64,000 nt of DNA from contig NZ_VIUH01000002.1 in assembly GCF_007993865.1 (NCBI RefSeq), positions 248,001 through 312,000 on the forward strand, read 5' to 3'. Position 1 is the stretch's first letter; each line of letters opens with the position of its first letter. Below the pieces are notes generated by a model. That model searched no databases and was not told the DNA's origin. It saw only the letters and a program-made list of their open reading frames with translations. The position numbers were made by a program, and so were the translations under genes. This DNA comes from Pseudomonas sp. SJZ079 (lineage in GTDB: Bacteria; Pseudomonadota; Gammaproteobacteria; Pseudomonadales; Pseudomonadaceae). Shown in pieces: positions 49,080-59,480 of this stretch.

Positions 49080-49718
49080 CTACCAGCGACCATCCCAGGC
49101 GACGAAGTTCTGCAACAACTGCAGGCCATGGCTGTGGCTTTTTTCCGGGTGGAACTGCACGGCGAAGCGTGAGCCATCGGCCAGTGCCGCGGCGAAATCC
49201 TTGCCGTAATGACCACGGCCCACCACCTGCTGCGGTTTGCCGGCCTCGACGTAGTAGCTGTGCACGAAGTAGAAGCGCGCCTGGTCGGGAATCTCGTGCC
49301 ACAGCGGATGTTTCACCGCCTGCGTCACCTCGTTCCAGCCCATGTGCGGCACTTTCAGCCGCTCACCGTCTTCCAGCAGGTCCTTGCCGAAGAAGCGCAC
49401 CTGACCGGGGAACAGGCCGATGCAATCGACCCCCTCGTTCTCTTCGCTGCGCTCCAGCAGCGCCTGCATACCCACGCAAATGCCGAGAAACGGCCGGTCC
49501 TGACTGACTTCACGCACCAGCGCATCGAACTCCAGGCGGCGGATCTCGGCCATGCAATCGCGGATCGCGCCGACCCCGGGGAATACCACGCGATCCGCCT
49601 CGCGAATCACCTGGGCATCGCTGGTCACCAGCACCTTGCCGGCGCCGACGTGCTCCAGGGCCTTGGCCACCGAGTGCAGGTTGCCCATGCCGTAATCGAT
49701 AACAGCGACCGTCTGCAT
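49080..49718 (-). CDS. hisH: Imidazole glycerol phosphate synthase, glutamine amidotransferase subunit
   Basis: 212 residues, class I glutaminase. The nucleophile is the Cys in [15 protein letters not shown], with the oxyanion strand motif preceding; His and Glu are in [16 protein letters not shown]. It supplies ammonia to HisF. It abuts hisB upstream and the DUF2164 gene downstream with no spacer. Confidence 0.98.
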   Translation of the reverse strand: MQTVAVIDYGMGNLHSVAKALEHVGAGKVLVTSDAQVIREADRVVFPGVGAIRDCMAEIRRLEFDALVREVSQDRPFLGICVGMQALLERSEENEGVDCIGLFPGQVRFFGKDLLEDGERLKVPHMGWNEVTQAVKHPLWHEIPDQARFYFVHSYYVEAGKPQQVVGRGHYGKDFAAALADGSRFAVQFHPEKSHSHGLQLLQNFVAWDGRW

Positions 49719-50312
49719 TTACAGCACGCCCTTGGTCGACGGCATCTGCCCGGCCATGCGCGGGTCCAGTTCGACGGCCATGCGCAGGGCGCGGCCGAAG
49801 GCCTTGAATACGGTTTCGATCTGGTGGTGGGTGTTGGTGCCACGCAGGTTGTCGATGTGCAGGCTGACCAGGGCGTGGTTGACGAAGCCCTGGAAGAACT
49901 CCTGGAACAGGTCGACATCGAAGCCACCGACCACCGCGCGGGTGAAGGGCACGTGCATCTGCAGGCCAGGACGACCGGAGAAATCGATAACCACCCGCGA
50001 CAGCGCCTCGTCCAGCGGCACGTAGGAGTGGCCATAGCGGGTCATGCCTTTCTTGTCGCCGATGGCCTTGGTGAAGGCCTGGCCGAGGGTGATGCCGACG
50101 TCTTCGACGGTGTGGTGGTCATCGATATGCAGATCGCCCTTGCACTCGATATCCAGGTCGATCAGGCCATGGCGGGCAATCTGGTCGAGCATGTGCTCGA
50201 GAAAAGGCACGCCGATGTCGAAGCGCGCCTTGCCGCTGCCATCCAGGTTGATCGAGACCTTGATCTGGGTCTCCAGAGTGTTGCGCTCGACCAATGCCGT
50301 ACGTTCGGCCAT
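49719..50312 (-). CDS. hisB: Imidazoleglycerol-phosphate dehydratase
   Basis: 197 residues, the monofunctional form without the histidinol phosphatase domain. The Mn-binding motifs [11 protein letters not shown] (twice repeated in the fold as [10 protein letters not shown]) and [16 protein letters not shown] are clear. ATG at 50312 ([10 protein letters not shown]) has GGAG six bases upstream and matches Pseudomonas HisB. First gene of the his operon here, divergent from the panM-like gene. Confidence 0.97.
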   Translation of the reverse strand: MAERTALVERNTLETQIKVSINLDGSGKARFDIGVPFLEHMLDQIARHGLIDLDIECKGDLHIDDHHTVEDVGITLGQAFTKAIGDKKGMTRYGHSYVPLDEALSRVVIDFSGRPGLQMHVPFTRAVVGGFDVDLFQEFFQGFVNHALVSLHIDNLRGTNTHHQIETVFKAFGRALRMAVELDPRMAGQMPSTKGVL

Positions 50313-50462
50313 TACCTGCTCCAGAAATTGCTCACGGAAAAAGGCCGACATTATAGGCGGCCCTGGCGCCGGGCGGCTACCGGCGCCAGTCGGACGGAAA
50401 ATCTATCGAGGCAACGAGCCCGAGCCTTACACTGCGCCGACGCTTAGTGTGAGGAGCAAGTA

Positions 50463-50861
50463 ATGCCCGTCGTCGTCGAATCGATCAACCACCCGTCCGC
50501 CCAGGACAGCAGCGACTTGGCGAAGATCTACGCCGACGCCCCGGACTGGCTGCTGCCGCCCTATGCAACTGCAGCGGCACTGATCGAGGCAGGCAGCCGG
50601 TGCGGCAGCCTGATCGCCGGGCGTTTCAACGACCGCCTGCTCGGCGCCGCCCTGCTGGAACAGCGCGACGACTGCTGGCGCCTGTCGCACCTGTGCGTGC
50701 GCCAGATCACCCGCTCGCGCGGGGTCGGCCAGCGTCTGCTCGACGAAGCCCAGCGCCTCGCCCGCGAGGCAGGCAAACCGCTGCGCCTGGTCGCCCCCAC
50801 GGATCAGCTGGAATGCCAAGCCCTGGCCGCGCGCCTGGGCCTCACGCTGGAAAGCCTCTGA
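50463..50861 (+). CDS. PanM/PanZ-like GNAT protein (acetyl-CoA sensor)
   Basis: 132 residues, small GNAT fold. The acetyl-CoA-binding motif is VRQITRSRGVGQRLLDEAQRLA (R-x-x-G-V-G), with LIAGRFNDRLLGAALLE before it. The N-terminal half resembles PanZ/PanM, which in enterobacteria promotes maturation of aspartate decarboxylase PanD. Whether it does so here is uncertain; pseudomonads can differ. AGGAG-like bases precede the ATG. It is followed directly by REP-like repeats. Confidence 0.75.
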   Translation: MPVVVESINHPSAQDSSDLAKIYADAPDWLLPPYATAAALIEAGSRCGSLIAGRFNDRLLGAALLEQRDDCWRLSHLCVRQITRSRGVGQRLLDEAQRLAREAGKPLRLVAPTDQLECQALAARLGLTLESL

Positions 50862-50864
50862 CGC

Positions 50865-50934
50865 GTAGCCCGGATGAAATCCGGGGGAAATGCCGAGGCA
50901 GCCATCACTGCACCCCGGATTGCATCCGGGCTAC
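50865..50934. repeat. REP-like inverted pair, GTAGCCCGGAT type
   Basis: GTAGCCCGGATGAAATCCGGG (near 50865) faces its mirrored partner CCCCGGATTGCATCCGGGCT-AC (near 50913). Each unit is itself a small palindrome, giving a REPIN-like doublet. A related single unit occurs near 56268. Confidence 0.8.
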
Positions 50935-50963
50935 GACTGGATAATGCCTGACACGTAGAAGTC

Positions 50964-51003
50964 AGCTTGCTGGCGAGTTTTCTTCTCGAATCGCCAGCAA
51001 GCT
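50964..51003. repeat. REP-like inverted pair, AGCTTGCTGGCGA type
   Basis: AGCTTGCTGGCGA and TCGCCAGCAAGCT form a perfect 13-bp inverted repeat with a 14-base loop, continued by GGCTCCTAC. This is the common Pseudomonas REP form. It lies right after the stop of the leftward hydroxylase gene and may end its transcript. Confidence 0.8.
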
Positions 51004-51008
51004 GGCTC

Positions 51009-52226
51009 CTACAACAACTGTCCCGACCGTGACCGCCAACCCAACAACACTAACCAGAGCAGGCTGGCGACGCACAAGCCAGCCAGCAGCACAGCGAGCA
51101 GCCACTGCCCCGACGCCAGCCACACACCCCAGCCCAGCGCCAACCCCGCCATCGCCAGCAGCCGCACCCCCTCCCAGCGCCACAATTGCCGCCTGCCCTC
51201 GAACAGCAGGCCCAGACTGACGCAGCCACTCAGGATCACCAGCACCAGCAACCCCGCCTGCCACAGCGCCGCCTGCCGGACACTGGCGAGAAATACCAGC
51301 GCCAGCGCATTGATCAGCACGAACTGAACGAACGCATAAGCCTTCAACTCGGCCGGATACGGCCGCTCGAACTTCTCCGCGCCCATCTGCGGCCAGGGCC
51401 GGTGGCGCACATCGACCGGGCGCCAGCCGGTGGGCATCCACCACAGGCGCAGCTTGTCCCACCAGCAGCGGGTGGCCAGCGCATCGGCCCATAACAGACA
51501 CCACCAGCTGAACTGCAAGCGGATCGGGTCGAAGGTGCCGACCGGAGTCGTCACCCCGTAACGCACCGGCTCGCGCTCCTCGGCATGGGTGCCGAACAAC
51601 CGATCCCAGAAGCTGAACACCCCGCCGTGATTCTTGTCGATGTAGGCGTCGTTCTGCCCATGGTGCACGCGATGCAGCGACGGGGTGATCAACAGGTACT
51701 CCAGCCAACCGAGCCGCCCGACGTGCTGGGTGTGAATCCAGAACTGATAGACCAACTGCACGCCGAGTAGCAGCAGAAACAGCGGCAGCGGCAGCCCGAG
51801 CACGGCCAAGGGTAAGTAGAACGGCCAGTCGAACCCGGTCTGCAAGGCACCCTTGCGCAGTGCGGTGGACAGGTTGAAATCCTCGCTGGAATGATGCGGC
51901 TGATGGGCACCCCACAGCAGGTTGTAGCGGTGCAAGGTGCGATGCGCCCAGTAGAAGCAGAAATCCACCGCGACAAATCCAAACAGCCAGACCCAGGGCA
52001 AAGCCGCGTCCCACTCGAACCAGCGCGCATGCTCGTACAACCAGGCGTATGGCACGACCAGCAACAGGCGCAGCGGACCTTCCAGCAACACCCGCAGTAC
52101 CGCCGTATTGATGCTGGTGCTGGCATCGGCCAGGCGATAGGTAGGCCTGCCGCTATACCGCTCGTAGGCCAGCTCCAGGAGCATCAGGAGGATATACAGC
52201 GGGAACGCCATCACCGCGATATTCAT
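51009..52226 (-). CDS. Sterol desaturase / fatty acid hydroxylase family membrane protein
   Basis: 405 residues with about eight membrane segments. The di-iron histidine clusters of the family are present in order: HRTLH, HQPHH and HRVHH (with HTQH between). The family hydroxylates or desaturates lipids at the membrane using O2. The C-terminal ~150 residues add four more hydrophobic helices. ATG at 52226 has GAGGGGTGA upstream; in-frame extension to 52556 is rejected. Substrate unknown. Confidence 0.88.
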   Translation of the reverse strand: MNIAVMAFPLYILLMLLELAYERYSGRPTYRLADASTSINTAVLRVLLEGPLRLLLVVPYAWLYEHARWFEWDAALPWVWLFGFVAVDFCFYWAHRTLHRYNLLWGAHQPHHSSEDFNLSTALRKGALQTGFDWPFYLPLAVLGLPLPLFLLLLGVQLVYQFWIHTQHVGRLGWLEYLLITPSLHRVHHGQNDAYIDKNHGGVFSFWDRLFGTHAEEREPVRYGVTTPVGTFDPIRLQFSWWCLLWADALATRCWWDKLRLWWMPTGWRPVDVRHRPWPQMGAEKFERPYPAELKAYAFVQFVLINALALVFLASVRQAALWQAGLLVLVILSGCVSLGLLFEGRRQLWRWEGVRLLAMAGLALGWGVWLASGQWLLAVLLAGLCVASLLWLVLLGWRSRSGQLL

Positions 52227-52638
52227 AGTCACCCCTCTGTTCTGGTTGTGTTGGCCGGTCTCGGCTCGGCACGTTAAGTACCGGCGCTCGCCGACTTTCC
52301 CGCAAAGCCTAACCCCGACACCCGCAACGCGCGGCGGCCAAACCCGCCAAATTCGAGCACCCAGCACGCCATACACGGTAGCGGCAGGCCGATTAGCGAT
52401 GTCGCCGCGCTCGGCGCGGGCATACTGGCATTCGGCCAAAAGCTGGCGGCCCCAAGGGAACCGCTCGGCGACTTCCCCATCCAAGCAGCTGCGGGGTTTG
52501 CCTCCTCTACCCGACCTCGAATCGACAAGGCTGAGCGCCTGCCCGGTAACAGCCACATGCAGGTCGCCCCCTGATCAACACGCTCGGCGCTATACTTTGC
52601 CCCCTCATATTCCAGCCATTCACAACAAGGACTCGTCC
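52227..52638. other. Divergent intergenic region, hydroxylase gene / asmA
   Basis: 412 bases with no supportable gene or hairpin. A TATACT at 52591-52596 may be the -10 of the asmA promoter, but no matching -35 is apparent. Only promoters in both directions are expected here. Confidence 0.4.
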
Positions 52639-54870
52639 ATGAAAGCGCTCGGCAAAATCCTAGGTCTGTTTTTCCTCGGACTGCTGCTGATCATCGTGGC
52701 CCTGGGCTTCGCCCTGACCCACCTGTTCGACCCCAACGACTACAAGGACGAGATCCGCCAATTGGCCCGCGACAAGGCCAACCTGGAACTGACCCTGAAT
52801 GGCGACATCGGCTGGAGCCTGTTCCCCTGGCTCGGCCTGGAGCTGACCGACGCCACCCTGGCCAGCGCCACGACCCCCGACCAGCCCTTTGCCGACCTGC
52901 GCCTGCTCGGCCTCTCCGTGCGCGTACTGCCCTTGCTGCGCAAGGAAGTGCAGATGAGCGACATCCGCATCGACGGACTCAACCTGAATCTGCAGCGCGA
53001 CGAGAAGGGCCACGGCAACTGGGAGGATGTCGGCCACCCGGCGTCATCCGCCACGGCCTCGACCGAGACCCGCGGCAAGACACCCACCGCTGACACCAGC
53101 ACAACCCCGCCGGGGCCGGCCGATAGCGCTCAACCGATCAAGCTGGATATCGACAGCCTGATCGTCAACAGCGCGCGCATCGACTACCACGATGCGCAAA
53201 AAGGCCAGCAGTTCAGCGCGGAAAGCATCCAGCTGACCACCGGCGCGATCCACGAAGGCGCCAGCATTCCCCTGAAACTCAGCGCCTTCTTCGGCACCAA
53301 CCAGCCGGTCATGCGTGCGCGCAGCGAGCTGCAGGGCGAGCTGCGCTTCGACCGCGCGCTCAAGCGCTATCAGCTGGAAGACGCCAAACTCAGCGGCGAA
53401 GTCTCTGGCGAGCCCTTCAACGGGCAAACCCTTAATTTCACCCTGCAAGGCCAATTGCTGGTCGACCTGGCCGCCCAGGTTGCCGAATGGAACAGCCTGA
53501 AACTCTCGGCCAATCAGCTGCGCGCACTCGGCGAGCTGAAAGTCCGCGAGCTGGACAAAACCGCGAAGCTGGCTGGCGGCCTGTCCATCGCGCCGCTCAA
53601 CCTGCGTCAATTTCTCCAGAGCATCGGTCAGCAGTTGCCGGCCATGCGCGACGACAAGACCCTGGGCCAATTCGAGATGGTCACCCGCCTCAGCGGCAGC
53701 CCGACCAGCCTGACCCTGGAAGAGCTACAGATGAAGCTCGACGACAGCAGCTTCAGCGGCCAGATCGCCGTCAGCGACTTCGCCAAACAAGCCCTGCGCG
53801 TGCAACTGCAAGGCGACAGCCTGGACCTCGATCGCTACCTGCCGGCTAAAAGCGCAGAAACCCAGGACGCCGGCTCCGCGCGCAAGGCCGAGGTCAAGGA
53901 GAGCGTCGCCAACGCAGGCGCCAATGGCAGCACCCAGCTGCCCAAGGCGCCGACCCAGCAAGCCTGGAGCGCCGCAGCGGTGCTGCCGGTCGAACAGCTG
54001 CGCACGCTCGATCTACAGGTGGCACTGAACCTCGATCAGCTCAGCGTCGAGCAACAGTCCATCAGCAAGTTCAAGCTCAAGGCCAAGAGCCGCAGCGGCC
54101 TACTGACCCTGGAAGAAATCCGCGGCAACCTCGCTAACGGCAACTTCGACGCCAAGGCGACGGTCGATGTGCGCCCGGCCGTGCCATTGCTGAGCATACA
54201 AAAAAACCTGAGCCGCATTCCGCTCGAACCCTTCCTCAAGAGCGAACAACAGCCATCTCCGCTCAAAGGCCTGCTGGACATGCAGGCCAACCTGACCACC
54301 AGCGGCAACAGCCAGAAGGCCTGGATCGATGGTCTCAACGGCACCGCCAGCTTCCTCCTCAACGACGGCGTGCTGGTCGACGCCAACCTGGAACAACAGC
54401 TGTGCCGCGGCATCGCCACGCTCAACCGCAAGGTGCTGACCAGCGAGGCACGCGGCAAAGACACGCCCTTCGAAACCCTGCAGGGCAACCTGACCTTTCG
54501 CAACGGCGTCGCCAGCAACCCGGACCTGCAAGCACGCATCCCAGGGCTCAAGGTCAACGGCCAGGGCGATCTGGACCTGCGCGTACTCGGCCTCGACTAC
54601 CGTGTCGGCATCATCATCGAAGGCGACCGGCACCCCATGCCCGACCCGGCATGCCAGGTCAATCAGCGCTACGTCGGCATCGAATGGCCCGTGCGCTGCC
54701 GTGGCCCGCTGGAGCTGGGCGCCAAGGCCTGCCGCCTGGATCAGGACGGCCTGGGCAAGATCGCCGCACGCCTGGCCGGTAGCAAGCTGACCGAGAAACT
54801 GGAAGAAAAACTCGGCGACAAGGTCAGCCCGGAACTCAAGGACGCACTCAAGGGCTTGTTCAACCAATGA
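52639..54870 (+). CDS. asmA: AsmA family protein
   Basis: 743 residues. An N-terminal membrane helix ([23 protein letters not shown]) anchors a large periplasmic body with the AsmA start [39 protein letters not shown] and a C-terminal AsmA_2 part ([13 protein letters not shown]). AsmA-like proteins are relatives of bridge-like lipid transfer proteins and affect outer-membrane composition. The ATG at 52639 follows AAGGA. Its stop overlaps the mutY start by four bases. Confidence 0.92.
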   Translation: MKALGKILGLFFLGLLLIIVALGFALTHLFDPNDYKDEIRQLARDKANLELTLNGDIGWSLFPWLGLELTDATLASATTPDQPFADLRLLGLSVRVLPLLRKEVQMSDIRIDGLNLNLQRDEKGHGNWEDVGHPASSATASTETRGKTPTADTSTTPPGPADSAQPIKLDIDSLIVNSARIDYHDAQKGQQFSAESIQLTTGAIHEGASIPLKLSAFFGTNQPVMRARSELQGELRFDRALKRYQLEDAKLSGEVSGEPFNGQTLNFTLQGQLLVDLAAQVAEWNSLKLSANQLRALGELKVRELDKTAKLAGGLSIAPLNLRQFLQSIGQQLPAMRDDKTLGQFEMVTRLSGSPTSLTLEELQMKLDDSSFSGQIAVSDFAKQALRVQLQGDSLDLDRYLPAKSAETQDAGSARKAEVKESVANAGANGSTQLPKAPTQQAWSAAAVLPVEQLRTLDLQVALNLDQLSVEQQSISKFKLKAKSRSGLLTLEEIRGNLANGNFDAKATVDVRPAVPLLSIQKNLSRIPLEPFLKSEQQPSPLKGLLDMQANLTTSGNSQKAWIDGLNGTASFLLNDGVLVDANLEQQLCRGIATLNRKVLTSEARGKDTPFETLQGNLTFRNGVASNPDLQARIPGLKVNGQGDLDLRVLGLDYRVGIIIEGDRHPMPDPACQVNQRYVGIEWPVRCRGPLELGAKACRLDQDGLGKIAARLAGSKLTEKLEEKLGDKVSPELKDALKGLFNQ

Positions 54871-55946
54871 GTCCCGAGCAATTCTCCGCGGCGGTACTCG
54901 ATTGGTATGACCGCCACGGGCGCAAGGATTTGCCCTGGCAACAGGGCATCACCCCCTACCGGGTCTGGGTCTCGGAAATCATGCTGCAGCAGACCCAGGT
55001 CAACACCGTGCTGGGCTACTTCGACCGTTTCATGGCCGCGCTGCCCACGGTGCAAGCCCTGGCCGAAGCGCCGGAAGACGAAGTACTGCACCTGTGGACC
55101 GGCCTGGGCTACTACACCCGCGCGCGCAACCTGCAGAAGACCGCGCAACTGATCATGACCGAGCATGCCGGCGAGTTTCCCGCCGATGTCGAGGCGCTGA
55201 CCGCCCTGCCCGGTATCGGCCGCTCTACCGCGGGCGCCATCGCCAGCCTGAGCATGGGCCTGCGCGCGGCGATCCTCGACGGCAACGTGAAGCGGGTATT
55301 GGCCCGCTATGTGGCCCAGGAGGGCTATCCCGGCGAGCCTAAAGTCGCCAAACAACTGTGGGACGTGGCCGAGCTCTTCACCCCGCAGCAACGGGTGAAT
55401 CACTACACCCAGGCGATGATGGACCTCGGCGCCACGCTCTGCACCCGCAGTAAGCCGAGCTGCCTGCTGTGCCCGCTGCGCAGCGGCTGCCAGGCCCACC
55501 TGCTGAGCCTGGAGATCCGCTATCCGATCCCCAAGCCGCGCAAGGCGCTGCCGCAGAAACGCACCCTGATGCCCCTGCTGAGCAACAGCAGCGGCGAGAT
55601 TCTGCTCTATCGCCGCCCCTCCAGTGGCCTGTGGGGCGGCCTGTGGAGCCTGCCGGAACTGGACGACCTGCAAGCCCTGGAGACCCTGGCCAACCGCCAC
55701 AGCCTGCAACTCGGCGAACGCCGCGAACTGGCCGGGCTCAGCCACACCTTCAGCCATTTTCAACTGGCCATCGAACCTTGGCTGATCCAGGTCGAAAGCC
55801 AGCCGGCCAGCGTGACCGAGGCCGACTGGCTCTGGTATAACCTCGCCACCCCGCCGCGCCTGGGGCTCGCCGCCCCAGTGAAAAAGCTGCTGAAACGCGC
55901 GGCCGACGTACTGAATGCAGGACCGATTACTGGAGAGCAACCATGA
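54867..55946 (+). CDS. mutY: A/G-specific adenine DNA glycosylase
   Basis: 359 residues; removes adenine opposite 8-oxoguanine. The N-terminal catalytic domain has [12 protein letters not shown] with the catalytic Glu, helix-hairpin-helix [15 protein letters not shown] and catalytic Asp in [11 protein letters not shown]; the 4Fe-4S cluster motif is [17 protein letters not shown]. The C-terminal Nudix-like domain recognises 8-oxoG. Overlaps asmA upstream and yggX downstream (ATGA at both ends). Confidence 0.97.
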   Translation: MSPEQFSAAVLDWYDRHGRKDLPWQQGITPYRVWVSEIMLQQTQVNTVLGYFDRFMAALPTVQALAEAPEDEVLHLWTGLGYYTRARNLQKTAQLIMTEHAGEFPADVEALTALPGIGRSTAGAIASLSMGLRAAILDGNVKRVLARYVAQEGYPGEPKVAKQLWDVAELFTPQQRVNHYTQAMMDLGATLCTRSKPSCLLCPLRSGCQAHLLSLEIRYPIPKPRKALPQKRTLMPLLSNSSGEILLYRRPSSGLWGGLWSLPELDDLQALETLANRHSLQLGERRELAGLSHTFSHFQLAIEPWLIQVESQPASVTEADWLWYNLATPPRLGLAAPVKKLLKRAADVLNAGPITGEQP

Positions 55947-56215
55947 CCCGCACCGTAATGTGCCGCAAACACAAGCAAGAACTGCCCGGCCTGGATCGTC
56001 CGCCCTACCCGGGCGCCAAAGGCGAAGACATCTACAACAACGTCTCCAAGCAGGCCTGGGACGAGTGGCAGAAGCACCAGACCCTGCTGATCAACGAGCG
56101 TCGGTTGAACATGATGAACGCCGAAGACCGCAAGTTCCTCCAGGCCGAAATGGACAAGTTCCTCTCCGGCGAGGAATACGCCCAGGCCGACGGTTACGTG
56201 CCGCCCAGCGAATAA
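55943..56215 (+). CDS. yggX: Probable Fe(2+)-trafficking / oxidative damage protection protein YggX
   Basis: 90 residues: [24 protein letters not shown] with the conserved Cys7, and [32 protein letters not shown]. The family protects iron-sulfur enzymes from oxidation. The mutY-yggX coupling is widely conserved; here the ATG overlaps the mutY stop. Confidence 0.96.
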   Translation: MTRTVMCRKHKQELPGLDRPPYPGAKGEDIYNNVSKQAWDEWQKHQTLLINERRLNMMNAEDRKFLQAEMDKFLSGEEYAQADGYVPPSE

Positions 56216-56234
56216 GTCTGCAAGCAGCTTGAAG

Positions 56235-56286
56235 GCAATCCCGGGGCTCGCGACGACCCCGTAACCTCCCCGGATTGCCTCCGGGC
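56235..56286. repeat. REP-like remnant after yggX
   Basis: GCAATCCCGGGG (from 56235) and CCCCGGATTGC (to about 56278) form an imperfect inverted repeat, followed by CTCCGGGCTA, which matches the unit at 50913-50934. It may also act as the yggX terminator. Confidence 0.6.
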
Positions 56287-56362
56287 TAGCCAATTACGTC
56301 GACCACGTTTCCACGACATGCAGCTAAACACCCGTAATCGCTAAATATTTTCCAACTCGCGC

Positions 56363-56391
56363 TTGACAGGCATAAGCCAAATCCGTCTAAT
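56363..56391 (+). promoter_or_regulatory. Promoter of tRNA-Phe
   Basis: TTGACA (56363-56368), a 17-base spacer and TCTAAT (56386-56391), followed by the GC-rich discriminator AGCGCCCC, as in growth-rate-controlled stable RNA promoters. Confidence 0.9.
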
Positions 56392-56402
56392 AGCGCCCCG
56401 TT

Positions 56403-56478
56403 GCCCAGGTAGCTCAGTCGGTAGAGCAGGGGATTGAAAATCCCCGTGTCGGCGGTTCGATTCCGTCCCTGGGCACCA
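56403..56478 (+). tRNA. tRNA-Phe (anticodon GAA)
   Basis: 76 bases. Acceptor stem GCCCAGG/CCTGGGC with encoded ACCA, D-loop AGCTCAGTCGGTAGAGC, anticodon stem-loop GGGGATTGAAAATCCCC with GAA, and T-loop GGTTCGATTCC. It has its own strong promoter and terminator. An accessory restriction island begins just past it; tRNA 3' ends are common integration sites, but the partner repeat is not inside the window. Confidence 0.98.
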
Positions 56479-56490
56479 CTAATACCGAAT

Positions 56491-56521
56491 AAAAGGCTCA
56501 CAGCAATGTGGGCCTTTTTTC
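56491..56521 (+). terminator. Terminator after tRNA-Phe
   Basis: AAGGCTCACA pairs with TGTGGGCCTT (one mismatch) around GCAA, followed by six T. The next 270 bases to hsdM hold no supportable gene. Confidence 0.88.
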
Positions 56522-56793
56522 TATCCGCAACAAAGTGCTGGCCCGTGCCGAGCGGCCGCCGGCCAGTGCCGCAACGTCCGCCCAGGGTCGCCCGCCGTCA
56601 TGCCTGCTCTGACTCTGCGCAGCATGGCCGCCCGGCCACACCGGCGCGCCAGGCGCAGCACGCCAGCCAATCCGCGCCGCCGCTTGATGAACCGTGCAAG
56701 CGACTGGACGCGCCGCGCCGCCGCAGCGAAGATCGCGCACCAGCGCCCCGAATAACCTCCCACTGACGCCGGCCTCAGCCGCAGAGAAAGCCC

Positions 56794-58302
56794 ATGAGCC
56801 ACAACAGCATCAGCCAGGACGAAATCAACGCCATCATCTGGAAGTCCTGCGATACCTTTCGCGGCAGCGTGGATGCCAGCGACTACAAGAACTACGTGCT
56901 GACCATGCTGTTCCTCAAGTACCTCAGCGACGTCTGGCAGGACCACTACGAGGGCTACCAGGCCAAATACGGCAACGAGCCGGCGCTGCTCACCGCCATG
57001 ATGAAGACCGAGCGCTTCGTGCTGCCCGAGTCGGCCAACTTCTACAGCCTGTTTGAGCAGCGCCACCTGCCCGGCAACGGCGAGCGCATCGACGAAGCCC
57101 TGCACGCCATCGAAGAAAGCAACAGCCGCAAACTGCGCGACGTGTTCCAAGGCATAAAATTTAACGACAACAAGCTCGGCGAAGAAAAGAGCAAGAACAA
57201 CCTGCTGCGCCACCTGCTGGAAGACTTCGCCCAGCCAGGCATAAACCTGCGTCCCTCGCGCATCGGCAGCCAGGACATCATCGGCAACGCCTATGAATTT
57301 CTCATCTCGCGCTTTGCCGCCGGCGCCGGCAAGACCGCCGGCGAGTTCTACACCCCGGCCCAGGTCAGCGACCTGCTGGCCGAACTGCTCGACCCGCAAC
57401 CCGGCGAGCAGATCTGCGACCCGGCCTGCGGCTCGGCCTCACTGCTGATGAAATGCGGGCGCAAGGTGCTGGAGAAAACCGGCTCGCGCAATTACGCCCT
57501 GTTCGGCCAGGAATCCATCGGTGCCACCTGGGCCCTGGCCAAGATGAACCTGTTCCTGCACGGCGAGGAAAACCACGACCTGCGCTGGGGCGACAGCATC
57601 CGCCACCCACAACTGCTCGACGCCAGCGGCGGCCTGATGCACTTCGACGTGGTCACCGCCAACCCGCCCTTCTCCCTGGAGAAATGGGGCGTTGAGCAGG
57701 CCGAGCACGACAAGTACGGGCGTTTCCAGCGCGGCCTGCCGCCGAAAACCAAGGGCGACTACGCCTTTATCCTGCACATGATCGAAACCCTTAAGCCCGG
57801 CACGGGCCGCATGGGCGTGGTGGTGCCCCACGGCGTGCTGTTCCGTGGCGGCAGCGAGGGCAAGATCCGCCAGGCGCTGATCGAGGAAAACCTGCTGGAC
57901 GCGGTGATCGGCCTGCCGGAAAAACTGTTCTTCGGCACCGGCATCCCGGCGGCGATCCTGCTGTTCCGCAAGAGCAAGCACAGCGACGACGTGCTGTTTA
58001 TCGACGCCTCCCGCGACTTCGTCTCCGGCAAAAACCAGAACCAACTCGGCCCGCAGCAGCTGGAAAAGATCGTCGCCAGCTACCGCGCCCGCCAACACGT
58101 GGCCCGCTACGCCGAGCCGGTCAGCCTGCAGCGCATCCGCGACAACGACTACAACCTGAATATCCCGCGCTACGTGGATACCTTCGAGGCCGAAGAAGAG
58201 ATCGACCTGCTGGCGATCAAGGCCGAGCGTGAAGTGCTGGAGCGGGAGCTGGTGGAGTTAAAGCGGGAGATGGATGGGTATTTGAAGGAGCTGGGGATAT
58301 GA
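56794..58302 (+). CDS. hsdM: Type I restriction-modification system, DNA methyltransferase subunit
   Basis: 502 residues. N-terminal HsdM_N helical domain (ISQDEINAIIWKSCDTFRGSVDASDYKNYVL), then the N6-adenine methylase domain: GEFYTPAQVSDLLAELL, SAM motif CDPACGSASLLM and catalytic NPPF in VVTANPPFSLEKWG. It methylates adenine in the site chosen by HsdS. GC content is like that of the core genome. Overlaps hsdS by four bases (ATGA). Confidence 0.97.
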   Translation: MSHNSISQDEINAIIWKSCDTFRGSVDASDYKNYVLTMLFLKYLSDVWQDHYEGYQAKYGNEPALLTAMMKTERFVLPESANFYSLFEQRHLPGNGERIDEALHAIEESNSRKLRDVFQGIKFNDNKLGEEKSKNNLLRHLLEDFAQPGINLRPSRIGSQDIIGNAYEFLISRFAAGAGKTAGEFYTPAQVSDLLAELLDPQPGEQICDPACGSASLLMKCGRKVLEKTGSRNYALFGQESIGATWALAKMNLFLHGEENHDLRWGDSIRHPQLLDASGGLMHFDVVTANPPFSLEKWGVEQAEHDKYGRFQRGLPPKTKGDYAFILHMIETLKPGTGRMGVVVPHGVLFRGGSEGKIRQALIEENLLDAVIGLPEKLFFGTGIPAAILLFRKSKHSDDVLFIDASRDFVSGKNQNQLGPQQLEKIVASYRARQHVARYAEPVSLQRIRDNDYNLNIPRYVDTFEAEEEIDLLAIKAEREVLERELVELKREMDGYLKELGI

Positions 58303-59468
58303 ACCTTCGCTCAGACATTAAACAGCTCACGCTTGCAGATGTGATCCAAGGCGACATCAAAAACGGCTACTCCCCGAACAGCACAGAAAGCGAAACGGGG
58401 TATTGGGTTCTGGGCTTGGGAGCACTGACGGACGCCGGGCTGAACCCAACAGAAATCAAGCCTGTTGAGTTCAACGACAAAGTTCGATCCACACTTTTGG
58501 AGCCTGGCGATTTTCTTGTCAGCCGCTCAAACACACCTGACAAAGTCGGCCGCAGCCTAAGATTCAAGGGCGAAATCAAGAACTGCTCCTACCCAGACTT
58601 GATGATGAGGTTCAGGCCAAACACTCAGCTAATTGATGCCAGTTTTCTGGAGTATCAACTTCAGTCTGCCGGTGTTCGCGCCTACTTAAAAAGCTGCGCG
58701 GCCGGCAGCAGCGCTTCAATGGTGAAAATCACTAAATCCACCGTCGCCAATACTCCGATTCAGCTTCCACCTAGAGCCGAGCAAACCAAGATCGCCCAAA
58801 TCCTTTCCACCTGGGACAAAGCCATCGCCACCACCGAACGCCTGCTTGCCAATAGCCAGCATCAGAAGCAGGCACTGATGCAGCAATTGCTGACGGGGCA
58901 GAAGCCCTTTACGGGTTTCCAGGAGGAATGGCAGCCCGCTGACTTCCCTTCTCTATTTCTCGTAAAAAACGACAAAAAAACTCAAACCACCTCCAGCAAC
59001 TACCTTGGGCATGGCGCAACTCCAATTATCGACCAGGGGCAGGCATTGATAGCTGGCTATACAGATAGTCAGCAAGTATATAAAGATGTGCCAGTGATCG
59101 TTTTTGGCGATCACACCCGCATCATCAAATGGATTGATTTTGAATTTTCACCGGGCGCCGATGGCACACAAATACTGAAAACATCGGATCTATTAGACCC
59201 CCATTTCGGTTACTACCTGCTATCCAATGCAGAGATTCCAAGCCTTGGATACAGTCGGCATATGCGCGAACTCAAAGAAATTAAATTCTTCTATCCAACA
59301 GACAAAACCGAACAACAAAAAATCGCCCAGGTACTCGCCACCGCCGACGCCGAAATAACCAATCTGCAAGCGCAGCTGGCCAAGCTTAAGCTGGAGAAAA
59401 AAGCCCTGATGCAACAGCTGCTGACCGGCCAGCGCCGGGTCAGGCTGGACGATGAGGCAGCAGCCTGA
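58299..59468 (+). CDS. hsdS: Type I restriction-modification system, specificity subunit
   Basis: 389 residues with two target-recognition domains, each followed by a helical spacer: PPRAEQTKIAQILSTWDKAI and KTEQQKIAQVLATADAEI, ending in the near-identical QKQALMQQLLTGQ and EKKALMQQLLTGQ. Each TRD reads one half of a bipartite site. The TRD-coding stretches (58310-58760 and 58940-59310) are visibly richer in A and T than hsdM, as expected for domains exchanged between strains. Confidence 0.96.
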   Translation: MNLRSDIKQLTLADVIQGDIKNGYSPNSTESETGYWVLGLGALTDAGLNPTEIKPVEFNDKVRSTLLEPGDFLVSRSNTPDKVGRSLRFKGEIKNCSYPDLMMRFRPNTQLIDASFLEYQLQSAGVRAYLKSCAAGSSASMVKITKSTVANTPIQLPPRAEQTKIAQILSTWDKAIATTERLLANSQHQKQALMQQLLTGQKPFTGFQEEWQPADFPSLFLVKNDKKTQTTSSNYLGHGATPIIDQGQALIAGYTDSQQVYKDVPVIVFGDHTRIIKWIDFEFSPGADGTQILKTSDLLDPHFGYYLLSNAEIPSLGYSRHMRELKEIKFFYPTDKTEQQKIAQVLATADAEITNLQAQLAKLKLEKKALMQQLLTGQRRVRLDDEAAA

Positions 59469-59480
59469 CCTCGACCGTGA

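Noticed and set aside
56522-56793. Integrase or attachment-site remnant between tRNA-Phe and hsdM
   Set aside because: I looked for a repeated tRNA 3' end and an integrase fragment and found neither in this gap or elsewhere in the window.
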